Below, one piece after another: positions 8,891 through 18,499 of a DNA stretch of 64,000 bases (position 1 is its first letter; the number at the start of each line of letters is the position of its first letter). The notes below the pieces were generated by a model. It ran no database searches. It was not told the DNA's origin and saw nothing but the letters and a program-made list of their open reading frames with translations. Origin of the DNA: Ruminococcus sp. (GTDB lineage: Bacteria > Bacillota > Clostridia > Oscillospirales > Ruminococcaceae); assembly GCA_021770655.1 (NCBI GenBank), contig JAETQO010000028.1, positions 1 through 64,000 of the forward strand. The letters are read 5' to 3'. A program made the position numbers and the translations under genes.

Positions 8891-9463
8891 ATGATAGATA
8901 CTCTGATAAAACTTGACGGAGATATACTTCTGTGGATTCAGGATAATCTTCGGGCGGACTGGCTTGACCCGATAATAAAAGCTATAACCTATTTGGGCAA
9001 CGGCGGCATATTCTGGATACTGGTCTGCATACTGCTTATGCTTATAAAAAAGACAAGAGCGACGGGAGCGGTCTGCTCCTGTTCTCTTGCGGTTACATTT
9101 CTTATAAACAATTTGATATTGAAAAACGTCATTGCGCGGGTGCGGCCTTATGAGGCGATAGAAAGTCTGACGAGGATAATCGGTGCACAGTCGGATTTTT
9201 CTTTTCCGTCGGGACATTCGGGAGCGTCCTTTGCTGTGGCTGTGGTAATATTTATGGAAATGCCTAAAAAATACGGTATCCCTGCTGTGATACTGGCGTT
9301 TCTTATCGCGCTGTCAAGGTTATATGTGGGAGTTCACTATCCCAGCGACGTTATAGCGGGCATTGCTACCGGTACGGTCTACGCTGTTATCTGCGTTATG
9401 GTTTACAGAAAATTTTTTAAGGACAGGCGTTCTGCGGTATCGGAGCAAAACGAAACGAATTAA
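8891..9463 (+). CDS. PAP2-family membrane phosphatase
   Basis: A 190-residue membrane phosphatase of the PAP2/undecaprenyl-diphosphatase type, likely acting on a lipid phosphate at the outer membrane face. The three catalytic motifs are intact: KNVIARVRP (K-x6-RP), PSGHSGASF, and SRLYVGVHYPSD (SR-x5-H-x3-D). About five hydrophobic segments surround them. The ATG at 8891 is chosen because GAGGAG lies 6-7 nt before it; an upstream in-frame ATG at 8870 has no ribosome site and would start inside it. The exact substrate (undecaprenyl diphosphate, phosphatidic acid or phosphatidylglycerophosphate) cannot be told. It is monocistronic and is followed by a miniature family A hairpin acting as terminator. 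Confidence 0.87.
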   Translation: MIDTLIKLDGDILLWIQDNLRADWLDPIIKAITYLGNGGIFWILVCILLMLIKKTRATGAVCSCSLAVTFLINNLILKNVIARVRPYEAIESLTRIIGAQSDFSFPSGHSGASFAVAVVIFMEMPKKYGIPAVILAFLIALSRLYVGVHYPSDVIAGIATGTVYAVICVMVYRKFFKDRRSAVSEQNETN

Positions 9464-9531
9464 TTTTATGGAATACGTCAACTGTCTGTCGTGGAAATAA
9501 GTTATGACAGAACCTTGCAGATAAATATTTT

Positions 9532-9569
9532 AAGGCAATATCGCAGATGCTGTGCGATATTGCCTTTTA
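9532..9569 (+). terminator. Intrinsic terminator built from miniature repeat A ends
   Basis: A 14-bp perfect stem (AAGGCAATATCGCA / TGCGATATTGCCTT) with a 7-nt loop precedes TTAT. Its arms resemble the two termini of repeat A joined directly, with the interior missing. A full copy A2 starts only a few bases later. Confidence 0.75.
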
Positions 9570-9573
9570 TTAT

Positions 9574-9747
9574 GGTAACACCGCACAACTACCGCCTAAC
9601 GGCTTTGTGCACGTCTAACTTGCCAATTTTCCGTTATCTTGCACAGAAACTTCTTGAAAGACACAAGTATTCCTGCATCGTTTCTATACAATACTAACGA
9701 AAAATTTTCTGCGTTATCCGCACACAATAGTTGTGCGGTGTTGCCTT
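9574..9747 (+). repeat. Repeat family A, copy A2 (full length)
   Basis: Full 174-bp copy beginning GGTAACACCGCACAACTACC and ending TAGTTGTGCGGTGTTGCCTT. The two ends are inverted repeats of each other. It lies in the gap between convergent genes. Confidence 0.9.
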
Positions 9748-9776
9748 ATCGTATCATTTTTTTGATTTGCCGCATA

Positions 9777-10259
9777 TTATAAATCAACGTGACTGCAAAA
9801 TATCCCGCCGTCGTCGGTTATGTCGATATAAGCGTAGCAGGCGGGTCTGCCGTCACGGGGCTGTCCTGCACTGCCGGGATTGAGAATGTGTATGCCGTCC
9901 TCATAGGCGTAACAGCGGCAATGGGTGTGTCCGAAAAGGGCTATCTGCGCACCGATCTCCTTGGCTTTATAGAAAAGCCTGTCGCAGGAATATTTCACGC
10001 CCCACTTATGTCCGTGGGTGAAGAAAATGCTTATGCCGTTTTCGGTTTTGTATATGTCGTTTTCGGGAGTAAGAGAGGCAAAGTCGCAGTTGCCCGAAAC
10101 GTTTATGATCTTTTTATCCAGATACTGCACTCTCAGACGGTCAAGGTCGCGTTCTCCGTCGCCCAGAAAAATGAACAGATCGGCGTCGCCGTTGCGCTTG
10201 AATATCTTGTGCATTGCGGCGAAGTTGCCGTGAGTATCGGAAAAAACAATAATTCTCAA
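9777..10259 (-). CDS. YfcE/MJ0936-type metallophosphoesterase
   Basis: A small (about 160-residue) cytoplasmic calcineurin-like phosphodiesterase. Metal-binding motifs are complete: SDTHGN near the N-terminus, LGDGERD, GNCD, THGH and GHTH, followed by NPGS. This subfamily hydrolyses phosphodiester model substrates; the natural substrate is unknown. A GTG at 10268 would add three residues, but it overlaps the GAGGTG ribosome site. A TTG at 10259, six bases after GAGGTG, gives the classic RIIVFSDTHGN start and is preferred. It is divergent from the small-protein operon at 10.4 kb. Confidence 0.85.
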   Translation of the reverse strand: MRIIVFSDTHGNFAAMHKIFKRNGDADLFIFLGDGERDLDRLRVQYLDKKIINVSGNCDFASLTPENDIYKTENGISIFFTHGHKWGVKYSCDRLFYKAKEIGAQIALFGHTHCRCYAYEDGIHILNPGSAGQPRDGRPACYAYIDITDDGGIFCSHVDL

Positions 10260-10373
10260 AATTTTCACCTCGTAGAATGTAAAGGCAATGTTTCAGGCGT
10301 ACACACGCTTGAATAATATTTATTATTATAGCATAGATATTTATAAATACTATTGAAAAAAGGAGAATTTTTT

Positions 10374-10634
10374 ATGAGCAACTCAAACTTGTTTAACGGA
10401 ATGAACCCGAAGGCGATGCAGCAGCTTATGGATATGGCGGCGAAGAAGCTGGGAACAACGCCTGAGGTTTTGCAGAAACAACTGCAAAACGGCGTTTACG
10501 ACAAGGCTATGGAGGGTATGCCGCAGAAGGACGCAATGATGCTTAAACAGGCGCTTTCAAATCCGAAAACGGCGGAAAAGGTTTTGTCGTCGCCTCAGGC
10601 TCAGGCGATCTTCAAAAAACTTCAGGGTATGTAA
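10374..10634 (+). CDS. Small uncharacterised protein, first gene of a three-gene operon
   Basis: An 86-residue protein rich in Met, Gln and Lys with predicted helices (MNPKAMQQLMDMAAKKLGTTPEVLQKQL and a second helical half). No signal peptide, Cys or membrane segment was seen. The start is set by AAAGGAG ten bases upstream of the ATG. I do not recognise a characterised family. It is followed after about 70 nt by two more uncharacterised genes that overlap each other, so all three probably act together. Confidence 0.75.
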   Translation: MSNSNLFNGMNPKAMQQLMDMAAKKLGTTPEVLQKQLQNGVYDKAMEGMPQKDAMMLKQALSNPKTAEKVLSSPQAQAIFKKLQGM

Positions 10635-10706
10635 AAGGAATAGCTCAAGCAGTGGCATTGAAAGTCGGAAGGAGGTATGCTCCCTGTCGGGAGTGCGGCG
10701 ATAAAT

Positions 10707-11213
10707 ATGGACGACCTGATGAACAAATTGCAGAACGTGCTTAACGACGAGGAAAGCATGAAACAGATAAAGGAGCTTGCGGATATGCTGGCAGGCGAAA
10801 TGGGCGGACAGCAGGAGGATTCTCCCAACGGGGGAGGCGGCGCCGCTCAGACTGTGCCGATACAGCAGAATAACGCTCCGCCGCCCGACTTTGCAAAGCT
10901 TTTGCAGGGGCTTGGAGGAATGATGAATACTCAGGGCGGCCAGTCCACGGCGGCGCAGGGAACATCGTCTTCGGGCACAAATTCTCCTTTTGGCGGTCTT
11001 GACGTTTCAAAGCTGATGAAATTTCAGTCGGTAATGCAAAGCGCGTCAAAGCCGGACAAAAATATCGATCTGCTTATGGCGTTAAGACCGCTTCTCAAAG
11101 AGGAAAATCAGGTGAAGATAGACAGGCTTGTGAAAATTTTCAGGCTGTTTTCGGTTTATCCGGCGCTAAAGGAAAGCGGTCTTCTGGGAGGTGATCTGCT
11201 TGGCTTATTCTGA
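10707..11213 (+). CDS. Uncharacterised helical protein with Gly/Gln-rich linker
   Basis: About 168 residues: an N-terminal helix pair (MDDLMNKLQNVLNDEESMKQ), a low-complexity linker of Gly, Gln, Ser and Pro (about residues 45-115) and a C-terminal helical domain with two adjacent repeats of hydrophobic helix (LMALRPLLKEENQ, LVKIFRLFSVYPALKES). The start is uncertain: an ATG at 10677 directly abuts a perfect GGAGGT, too close for normal initiation, whereas the ATG at 10707 begins the recognisable helical domain. The stop overlaps the next gene by 14 nt, implying translational coupling. No known function. Confidence 0.75.
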   Translation: MDDLMNKLQNVLNDEESMKQIKELADMLAGEMGGQQEDSPNGGGGAAQTVPIQQNNAPPPDFAKLLQGLGGMMNTQGGQSTAAQGTSSSGTNSPFGGLDVSKLMKFQSVMQSASKPDKNIDLLMALRPLLKEENQVKIDRLVKIFRLFSVYPALKESGLLGGDLLGLF

Positions 11214-11556
11214 TGACAAAAGTTTCAGTTCCATGCAGGAGGAGGCTATAAAGCGGGTCCGGGAAATGCAGAAGCGTTCACGCAGTATCGTCGGCGGCGA
11301 GGGACAAAACGAGCCTGCACCGTCTCCCTCAAGCGGGGCGCACGGCAATCATACACAGGCGGGGAAAACGTCGGATCAGCACGGCACGCCGTTGTCCGCT
11401 CCATTTTTCGGAGGCGGCAGGGGCGGCGAGCTTTTTAATCTCGGCGGGATAAAGATAGACGAGGAAAAGGCGATGATAGCCTTGCTGATCTACATATTAT
11501 ATAAGCAGGGAGCAGACGTCAAGCTCCTGCTGGGACTTGGTTATCTGCTCCTGTAA
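11200..11556 (+). CDS. Uncharacterised protein with hydrophobic C-terminal helix
   Basis: A 118-residue protein starting at TTG (MAYSDDKSF), placed by GGGAGGTGAT seven bases upstream; a GTG at 11191 lies inside that site. It has a basic N-terminal helix (residues 10-30), a Gly/Ser/Pro-rich linker and a hydrophobic C-terminus (KAMIALLIYILYKQ and LLLGLGYLLL) that could sit in or against a membrane. It overlaps the preceding gene by 14 nt. The shared architecture with its neighbour (helix, disordered Gly-rich linker, hydrophobic helix) suggests a small complex, but the function is unknown. Confidence 0.75.
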   Translation: MAYSDDKSFSSMQEEAIKRVREMQKRSRSIVGGEGQNEPAPSPSSGAHGNHTQAGKTSDQHGTPLSAPFFGGGRGGELFNLGGIKIDEEKAMIALLIYILYKQGADVKLLLGLGYLLL

Positions 11557-11568
11557 CGGGATATTTTT

Positions 11569-11608
11569 ATTGCTCTCCGAAAAAGCTTTGTTCGGAGAGC
11601 AATATTAT
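11569..11608. terminator. Bidirectional intrinsic terminator
   Basis: A 13-bp perfect stem (ATTGCTCTCCGAA / TTCGGAGAGCAAT) with T-rich sequence on both sides ends the small-protein operon and the convergent DUF5662 gene. Confidence 0.88.
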
Positions 11609-11612
11609 TTCA

Positions 11613-12140
11613 TCAGTATTTTTTCAGCCGCCTTATATAAGCGAAGGTCTTTTTCTCGCCTTTTTCTTTCAGCATAGTGAGAAGTTTTTCTATCAGCTCA
11701 GAGGTGTCGGAATGAATCGCTCTTGTCTTTTTGGCTTTCAGAAAGTAATCAAGGGGCGATCCGTCGTTATAGTTCTCTTTCATATATATCTTGCTTGCCG
11801 CAACTCTGTCGCAGAACATTTCCTTTACGTATTTTAAAGGCATTTTTACCGGAGTCATCAGCTTGGTCTCGGGATCATAGTCTGTCCAGTATTCAAAATG
11901 ATGCTTGTTTCTGCCCTTATGGTGCATCCAGCCGTAAGAAAATCCGTAGCTGTCACGTTCCCCCTCGTGTGGCGAACGGGTACCCTGATAATACTTACAG
12001 CCGTTTATAAATTCCTCCGGCGAGTATTTAGAAAGATCGTGCTTTAAGCCCTGCCAAGGTATGCCTGCCTTAAAACAGTTTTTTATTACGCCGTGGCGAT
12101 GTCTTGTCACGGTTTTAAAATGTTTCCACGCTTTGCTCAA
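11613..12140 (-). CDS. DUF5662 family protein
   Basis: A 175-residue soluble protein rich in His, Trp and Tyr, matching DUF5662: HDLSKYSPEEF near residue 34, YYQGTRSPHEGER, a GWMHHKGRNKHHFEYW cluster and the VKMPLKYVKEMFCD segment. The His/Asp pattern suggests metal binding similar to HD-type hydrolases, but no activity is established. The start is a TTG 9-10 nt after GGGAG. It lies 48 nt downstream of nth and probably shares its transcript. Homologues are common in phages and Clostridia, so acquisition from a phage is possible; nothing else here is phage-like. Confidence 0.78.
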   Translation of the reverse strand: MSKAWKHFKTVTRHRHGVIKNCFKAGIPWQGLKHDLSKYSPEEFINGCKYYQGTRSPHEGERDSYGFSYGWMHHKGRNKHHFEYWTDYDPETKLMTPVKMPLKYVKEMFCDRVAASKIYMKENYNDGSPLDYFLKAKKTRAIHSDTSELIEKLLTMLKEKGEKKTFAYIRRLKKY

Positions 12141-12188
12141 GAATATCGTCTCCCAGAATTTTGATTTTGTGCAATAAACTGCACAGGG

Positions 12189-12815
12189 CTATTTTCGGTT
12201 TCCGCACAGATCGAGCAGAGGACATTCGCCGCACCGTTCTCCGCGGGCCTTGCAGTATTCTCTGCCGAACAGAACCAGTCTGTGGCAGAAGTCCGAGGAT
12301 TTTTCGGGCGGAAGTATCTTTCTGAGGTCATCTTCCACTTTTGCAGGCTCTTTGTTTTTTGTAAGTCCGAGTCTGCCGCAGATCCTTATGCAGTGGGTAT
12401 CGGTAACTACGGCGGGTTTGTGAAAAACGTCGCCCATTACGAGATTGGCAGTCTTTCTGCCTATGCCCGAAAGGGTAGTGAGTTTCTCTATGGTATCGGG
12501 TATCTCGCCGCCGAAATCGTCTAATATCTGCCTGCACATAGTTACTATGGAGCGGGCTTTGGTTTTATACAGTCCGCAGGGCTTGATGATTCTTTCTATG
12601 TCCTCAATGTCCGCATGGGCAAAATCCTCTATGCTTTTATATTTTGCAAACAGCTCCTTGGTAACTATATTAACTCTTGCGTCGGTGCATTGTGCGGAAA
12701 GACGTCCTGCTATCATAAGCTCGTGAGGCGCACTGTAACTGAGCGAGCATATTCCGTCGGGATAGACCTGCTCAAGACGCTCGATTATTTTTTCTGCTCT
12801 TTCTTTTTTTCTCAT
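12189..12815 (-). CDS. nth: Endonuclease III (DNA glycosylase/AP lyase)
   Basis: A 208-residue base-excision repair enzyme removing oxidised pyrimidines. It shows the helix-hairpin-helix LSGIGRKTAN with the catalytic Lys, the VVTDTHC segment with the catalytic Asp, and a C-terminal 4Fe-4S cluster loop with spacing C-x6-C-x2-C-x5-C. Length is standard. The ATG follows AGGAGG. A consensus promoter lies about 35 bp upstream, and DUF5662 is the likely second gene of the operon. Confidence 0.95.
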   Translation of the reverse strand: MRKKERAEKIIERLEQVYPDGICSLSYSAPHELMIAGRLSAQCTDARVNIVTKELFAKYKSIEDFAHADIEDIERIIKPCGLYKTKARSIVTMCRQILDDFGGEIPDTIEKLTTLSGIGRKTANLVMGDVFHKPAVVTDTHCIRICGRLGLTKNKEPAKVEDDLRKILPPEKSSDFCHRLVLFGREYCKARGERCGECPLLDLCGNRK

Positions 12816-12849
12816 TCCTGCTCCTCCTGTTCGCCGGCTGTTTTATATA

Positions 12850-12878
12850 ATTGTACACTTTTTTGCAGGATTCGTCAA
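12850..12878 (-). promoter_or_regulatory. Sigma-A promoter for nth-DUF5662
   Basis: Minus-strand TTGACG and TACAAT are separated by 17 bp, shortly before the nth ribosome site. The rest of the gap up to the gdhA promoter (12879-13129) is A/T-rich and shows nothing else that I can support. Confidence 0.65.
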
Positions 12879-13129
12879 CCGAAATTTCATATTTGTCTAT
12901 CGGATTTTTATAAAATGCGCAATACAGCGCGGTACGGGTGCGTTACTGCATTTCAAAATAATATCGTGTTCTGTTAATTCTTTGTATTCGGAATACGGCT
13001 AATTTACAGAATGTTAATCAAATCAGCGGTCGAATTTGAAATTTTAAGGGTGATTTCTCTCATATTTCAAAAAATTACTGCGGTTTTTATACAATTTTAA
13101 TAAAATTCTGAAATTTTTCTTCCGAGTAC

Positions 13130-14587
<1,458 letters not shown>

Positions 14588-14620
14588 TAAGCAAACGGCT
14601 TGAAATAATCATTGAATGTA

Positions 14621-14658
14621 AACGGTCGGACGCGATTTTGGCGTCCGGCCGTTTTTTG
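14621..14658 (+). terminator. Strong intrinsic terminator after gdhA
   Basis: A 13-bp G/C-rich stem (AACGGTCGGACGC / GCGTCCGGCCGTT, one G-U pair) is followed by a six-base T run. Confidence 0.9.
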
Positions 14659-14715
14659 TTCCGGAGGGAATTTTTCTGAGATTTCTATTGACATTGATTT
14701 TTTCGGATAGTATAA

Positions 14716-14894
14716 TTAAGGTAACACCGCACAACTATTGTGTGCGGATAACGCAGAAAATTTTCCGTTAGATTGTATAGAAACGACGCAGGAATACTTG
14801 TGTCTTTCAAGGAGTTTCTGTGCAGGATAACGGGAAATTGGCAAGTTAGACGTACACAAAGCCGTTAGGCGGTAGTTGTGCGGTGCTGCCTTAA
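14716..14894 (-). repeat. Repeat family A, copy A3 (full length, reverse orientation)
   Basis: Complete copy bounded by TTAAGGTAACACCGCACAAC and its inverted counterpart GTTGTGCGGTGCTGCCTTAA. It fills most of the gap between gdhA and the zinc-ribbon gene. The remaining 100 bp up to that gene shows no clear promoter. Confidence 0.9.
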
Positions 14895-14994
14895 TACAGA
14901 TAATCAAGGAGATCAGTCGGCAAAGCTTTAAAAGATTCCTGATACTTGTTTATCTAAGCCTAAAATAAAAAACATATAGCGGAGGAGAAGTAAT

Positions 14995-15450
14995 ATGTCG
15001 AAAATTTGTAGAAACTGCGGTACGGTAATGGACGACGCGGCTATGTTCTGTAATACCTGCGGACGAAAGGCGGATAATGTATCCGGCGCAAATCAGCAGG
15101 CTTCACAGCAGAGGTATAATCCTTACGGAGGATATGATCAGAACCCTTACGGCCCGATGTACAATCAGACGCCTTTTTATCAGCAGGAGACCGAAAAGCC
15201 CGAAACGCTGGGAAAGTGTCTTGCTACTATGCTTATAATGTGCATACCGTTAGTTGGATTCATATATATGATAATAATAGCCTGCAACGCCTCGGAGCAT
15301 AATAAAACTACGGTAAACTGGGTGAGAGCGGGATTGGTATTTGCGGCTGTCGCTTTTGCGATCGGTCTGCTTTGCGCTATGATCGCAGGTCCGAGTCTGG
15401 TCGAGGAGATAGCCGATCAGCTTAATTCATATCCTGCATACACTGCATGA
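14995..15450 (+). CDS. Zinc-ribbon membrane protein
   Basis: A 151-residue protein with an N-terminal zinc ribbon (CRNCG and CNTCG Cys pairs within the first 25 residues), a Gln/Tyr/Gly/Pro-rich linker (about 35-65) and two hydrophobic segments (about 77-98 and 112-135). This is the general layout of small bacterial zinc-ribbon membrane proteins of unknown function. The ATG follows GGAGGAG. It stands alone between repeat A3 and the LRR gene. Confidence 0.8.
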   Translation: MSKICRNCGTVMDDAAMFCNTCGRKADNVSGANQQASQQRYNPYGGYDQNPYGPMYNQTPFYQQETEKPETLGKCLATMLIMCIPLVGFIYMIIIACNASEHNKTTVNWVRAGLVFAAVAFAIGLLCAMIAGPSLVEEIADQLNSYPAYTA

Positions 15451-15511
15451 TTTTGTTGCAGAAAGTGCGTAAATTCGGCGTTTTGTACAAATTATGGGCT
15501 GATAAATTTTC

Positions 15512-15540
15512 TTGACAATTTTTGATAATTGTGGTATATT
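15512..15540 (+). promoter_or_regulatory. Sigma-A promoter for the LRR surface protein
   Basis: Perfect TTGACA and TATATT are spaced by 17 bp, about 45 bp upstream of the GGGAGG ribosome site. Confidence 0.78.
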
Positions 15541-15592
15541 ATTGAGTATAGACAGGAGTTTATCCAAACCTTTTCGGCGGGAGGAATGATAT

Positions 15593-18499
15593 ATGAAAAG
15601 AAAAATTCTTTCGGGCGTGCTTGCCGTGCTGATGGTATTCGGCTCAGCGGCTTTGCCTCAAGGTTATAGCGATCAGGGCGTTTTCAGTGTTTCCGCACTT
15701 AATGAGGACGGCAAAGAATCGGTTTTTATCCGCAGAGGCGACTGGGAAGTAAAAGAATTGCTTGATGACAATGATGAGCATTATCTGCTTATCAGCGGTT
15801 ATTTCGGAGAGGGCGGAGAGATCTCCCTGCCGGAGGAAATAGACGGAAAGCCTGTTAAAGGGATAATGGAAAATGCCTTTGCCGCAAGGATATACGGCGA
15901 GGACGGAACTGCTTTTACATATGCGGAAAACGATGACGTTAGATCTGTTTGTGTGCCTTCGTCTGTGACCGTGATAGATCCGCAGGCTTTTGCATTTTGT
16001 CCGTCGCTTGGGAAGGTGGAAATATCTGAGGACAGCGAAAGCTTATGCGAGAAGGACGGAGCCGTTTACAATAAGGATATGACCGAGCTGTTGAGTCTCT
16101 GGGATAAAAGTCGTTCGTCTGTAAGAATTCCGGACAGTGTGAAAACCGTTGGCGACAGCGCTTTTGAGGACTGCAAAAACCTTGTAAGCGTCTATATTCC
16201 CGACAGTGTGACGGAGGTCGGTAACAGCGCATTTAAAAACTGTTCATCGCTTAAAGATCTTGTTATCGGCGGCGGAGTAAAAAAGCTTGACCGCAGTATG
16301 TTCCAGGGCTGTAAGGAAATTGAAAATCTCAGCCTGAGCGAGGGAATCGAAGAGATCGGGAGCTGTACTTTTGCCGATATGCGAAATCTTTTGTATGCCG
16401 AGATTCCTGCGTCGGTGACGGCTGTCGGAGAAAGGGCTTTCGGATTTGTGATCGAATACGGCGACAGCAAATATGATTACGATTATTTATATACCGACGG
16501 CTTTGTGCTGGGCGTGTATAAGGATTCTGTCGGAGAAGATTATGCGGAGATCAGCGAGCTTGATTATAAGATCATATCCGACGATTCAAAGACCGATATA
16601 GGTAAGTGTACAGTATCTTTGTCGGAGGACAGCTTTGTTTATTCCGGCGAAGAGATTTGTCCGCAGGTGAAAGTTACCGACGGTGAAAAAACGCTTGAAG
16701 AGTATAAGGACTATGTATCGGTTTATACCGATAATACTGCCGCAGGCACAGGATATGTAAATATAAAGGGAATAGGTCGGTATTCGGGCGATGTTTCAAA
16801 GACATTTGATATATCCCGGAAAGAGATAACCGACGCCGAGCTTGAACAGACTTCGTTTATTTACGATGGAACTGAAAAAACTCCTGAAGTAATCGTTAAA
16901 GACGGAAAGCGTGTTCTTGTTAAGGATAAGGATTTTATAGCCGTTTACGCCAACAACGAAAAGATCGGAACGGCTATGGTAACTATAGTAGGCAAAGGAA
17001 ACTATACGGGAGTTGTAACTAAGCTTTTTGAGATAAAGGCTTTGCCTCTTCCCGAACCTCAGCTAGTGCAGACGGAGTTCACCTACAGCGGCAAGGAAAT
17101 AAAGCCGGAAATCATAATTACGGACGGTGAAAAAGTTCTTTCTGAGGGAACGGATTACATTGTAGAATATGCTGACAACGTCAATGCGGGAACGGCTAAG
17201 GCGGTCATAGTCGGCAAGGGCAGTTACAGCGGAACTTTTGTAAAGCAGTTTACCGTCAAGACAAAAGCTGTTCCTAAGCCGAAACTCGGAGAAACTTCCT
17301 ATACTTATGACGGAACGGCGAAAAAGCCGTTGGTCACAGTCAAGGACGGAGATTCGCTTCTTACCGAGGGCAGGGATTATACCGTAGCTTACAGCGCAAA
17401 TGTAAATGCCGGTACGGCAACGGTGACTGTAACGGGAAAAGGCAACTACGGCGAAACAGCTAAACAGACCTTTACGATCTCACGCAGACCGATCTCCAAC
17501 GTTGCGCTTTCAACATCGAAATATATCTATGACGGAAAGGTAAAAACTCCTGTTGTAACGGTTACCGACGGAAACAAGACGCTTATGGAGGGCGCGGCTT
17601 ATACCGTTTCCTATTCAAACAATAAAAAAGTCGGTACTGCCTCTGTAAAGATCACAGGAAAGGGAAATTATACGGGAACGGTCACAAAGACTTTTGTGAT
17701 AAATCCTGCAAAGCAGACGGTTCAGAAGCTGGAGACAAGATATAAGGGATTTTACGTTGATTGGGCGCAGAAGGGTTCTGCGACGGGATATGAGATACAG
17801 TACGGAACAAGTTCGTCCTTTAAGGGGGCAAGCAAGTTCAGGCTGGAAAAGAATAAACCCGATACCTGTACCATAGGTGGACTTGCCGCAGGAAAGAAAT
17901 ATTATGTAAGAGTTCGCTCATACACTGTTTCGGCAGGAAAGACCTATTACGGCGAATGGTCCGACGGTAAATCAGTTACTACCGCCAAGTATAATATTGC
18001 GTCTGCAAAAGTATCGGGAATTTCCGCAAAGGCTTTCACAGGAAAGGCTGTTACGCAGGGCATTGTCGTAAAGTATAACGGAAAAACGCTGAAAAACGGT
18101 ACGGATTATACGGTGAAATATTCCAACAATAAGAATGTGGGCACTGCGACAGTGACTATCACCGGAAAAGGCTCATACGGCGGAATTATCACGAAAACAT
18201 TCAATATAAATCCTGCAAAGCAGACGATCCAGAAGCTTACTGCCAAGTCAAAGGCATTTTACATTGACTGGGCGCAGAAAGGCTCGGCTACGGGATACGA
18301 GATACAGTACTCCGCAAGCTCTAAATTTACAAGTCCTAGGACGGTCACAATAACAAACAACAAGACTGATAAGGTAACTGTTTCAAAGCTTTCGGGCAAT
18401 AAAAAGTATTATGTAAGAGTACGCTCCTATACTGTAGTCAAAGGGAAGAAATACTACGGCGCATGGTCTGACTCCAAGAGTGTGACGACCAAGAAATAG
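15593..18499 (+). CDS. Secreted LRR_5 / Ig-like repeat / fibronectin III surface protein
   Basis: A 968-residue exported protein. Residues 1-35 form a signal peptide. About residues 45-300 carry BspA-like (LRR_5) leucine-rich repeats with the pattern IPDSVTEVGNSAFKNCSSL. Then come six Ig-like units of about 75 residues, each with a YDG or YSG start, an NNxxxGTA core and a GKGNYTG end (resembling the YDG/MBG bacterial Ig-like families). Five are in tandem (about 335-700); after a fibronectin type III domain (about 705-800) comes the sixth unit and a second FN3. The two FN3 domains share the GSATGYEIQY and KKYYVRVRSY motifs, so the Ig plus FN3 block is an internal duplication. No LPxTG-like anchor or membrane segment ends the protein. 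A role in adhesion to host or plant material is plausible but inferred. Confidence 0.85.
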   Translation: MKRKILSGVLAVLMVFGSAALPQGYSDQGVFSVSALNEDGKESVFIRRGDWEVKELLDDNDEHYLLISGYFGEGGEISLPEEIDGKPVKGIMENAFAARIYGEDGTAFTYAENDDVRSVCVPSSVTVIDPQAFAFCPSLGKVEISEDSESLCEKDGAVYNKDMTELLSLWDKSRSSVRIPDSVKTVGDSAFEDCKNLVSVYIPDSVTEVGNSAFKNCSSLKDLVIGGGVKKLDRSMFQGCKEIENLSLSEGIEEIGSCTFADMRNLLYAEIPASVTAVGERAFGFVIEYGDSKYDYDYLYTDGFVLGVYKDSVGEDYAEISELDYKIISDDSKTDIGKCTVSLSEDSFVYSGEEICPQVKVTDGEKTLEEYKDYVSVYTDNTAAGTGYVNIKGIGRYSGDVSKTFDISRKEITDAELEQTSFIYDGTEKTPEVIVKDGKRVLVKDKDFIAVYANNEKIGTAMVTIVGKGNYTGVVTKLFEIKALPLPEPQLVQTEFTYSGKEIKPEIIITDGEKVLSEGTDYIVEYADNVNAGTAKAVIVGKGSYSGTFVKQFTVKTKAVPKPKLGETSYTYDGTAKKPLVTVKDGDSLLTEGRDYTVAYSANVNAGTATVTVTGKGNYGETAKQTFTISRRPISNVALSTSKYIYDGKVKTPVVTVTDGNKTLMEGAAYTVSYSNNKKVGTASVKITGKGNYTGTVTKTFVINPAKQTVQKLETRYKGFYVDWAQKGSATGYEIQYGTSSSFKGASKFRLEKNKPDTCTIGGLAAGKKYYVRVRSYTVSAGKTYYGEWSDGKSVTTAKYNIASAKVSGISAKAFTGKAVTQGIVVKYNGKTLKNGTDYTVKYSNNKNVGTATVTITGKGSYGGIITKTFNINPAKQTIQKLTAKSKAFYIDWAQKGSATGYEIQYSASSKFTSPRTVTITNNKTDKVTVSKLSGNKKYYVRVRSYTVVKGKKYYGAWSDSKSVTTKK

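Noticed and set aside
9491-9697. A similar open frame of about 55 codons inside every long repeat A copy (for example RLTALCTSNLPIFRY)
   Set aside because: It has no start codon with a ribosome site, and its conservation follows from the near-identical DNA of the copies. Codon-level selection cannot be claimed.
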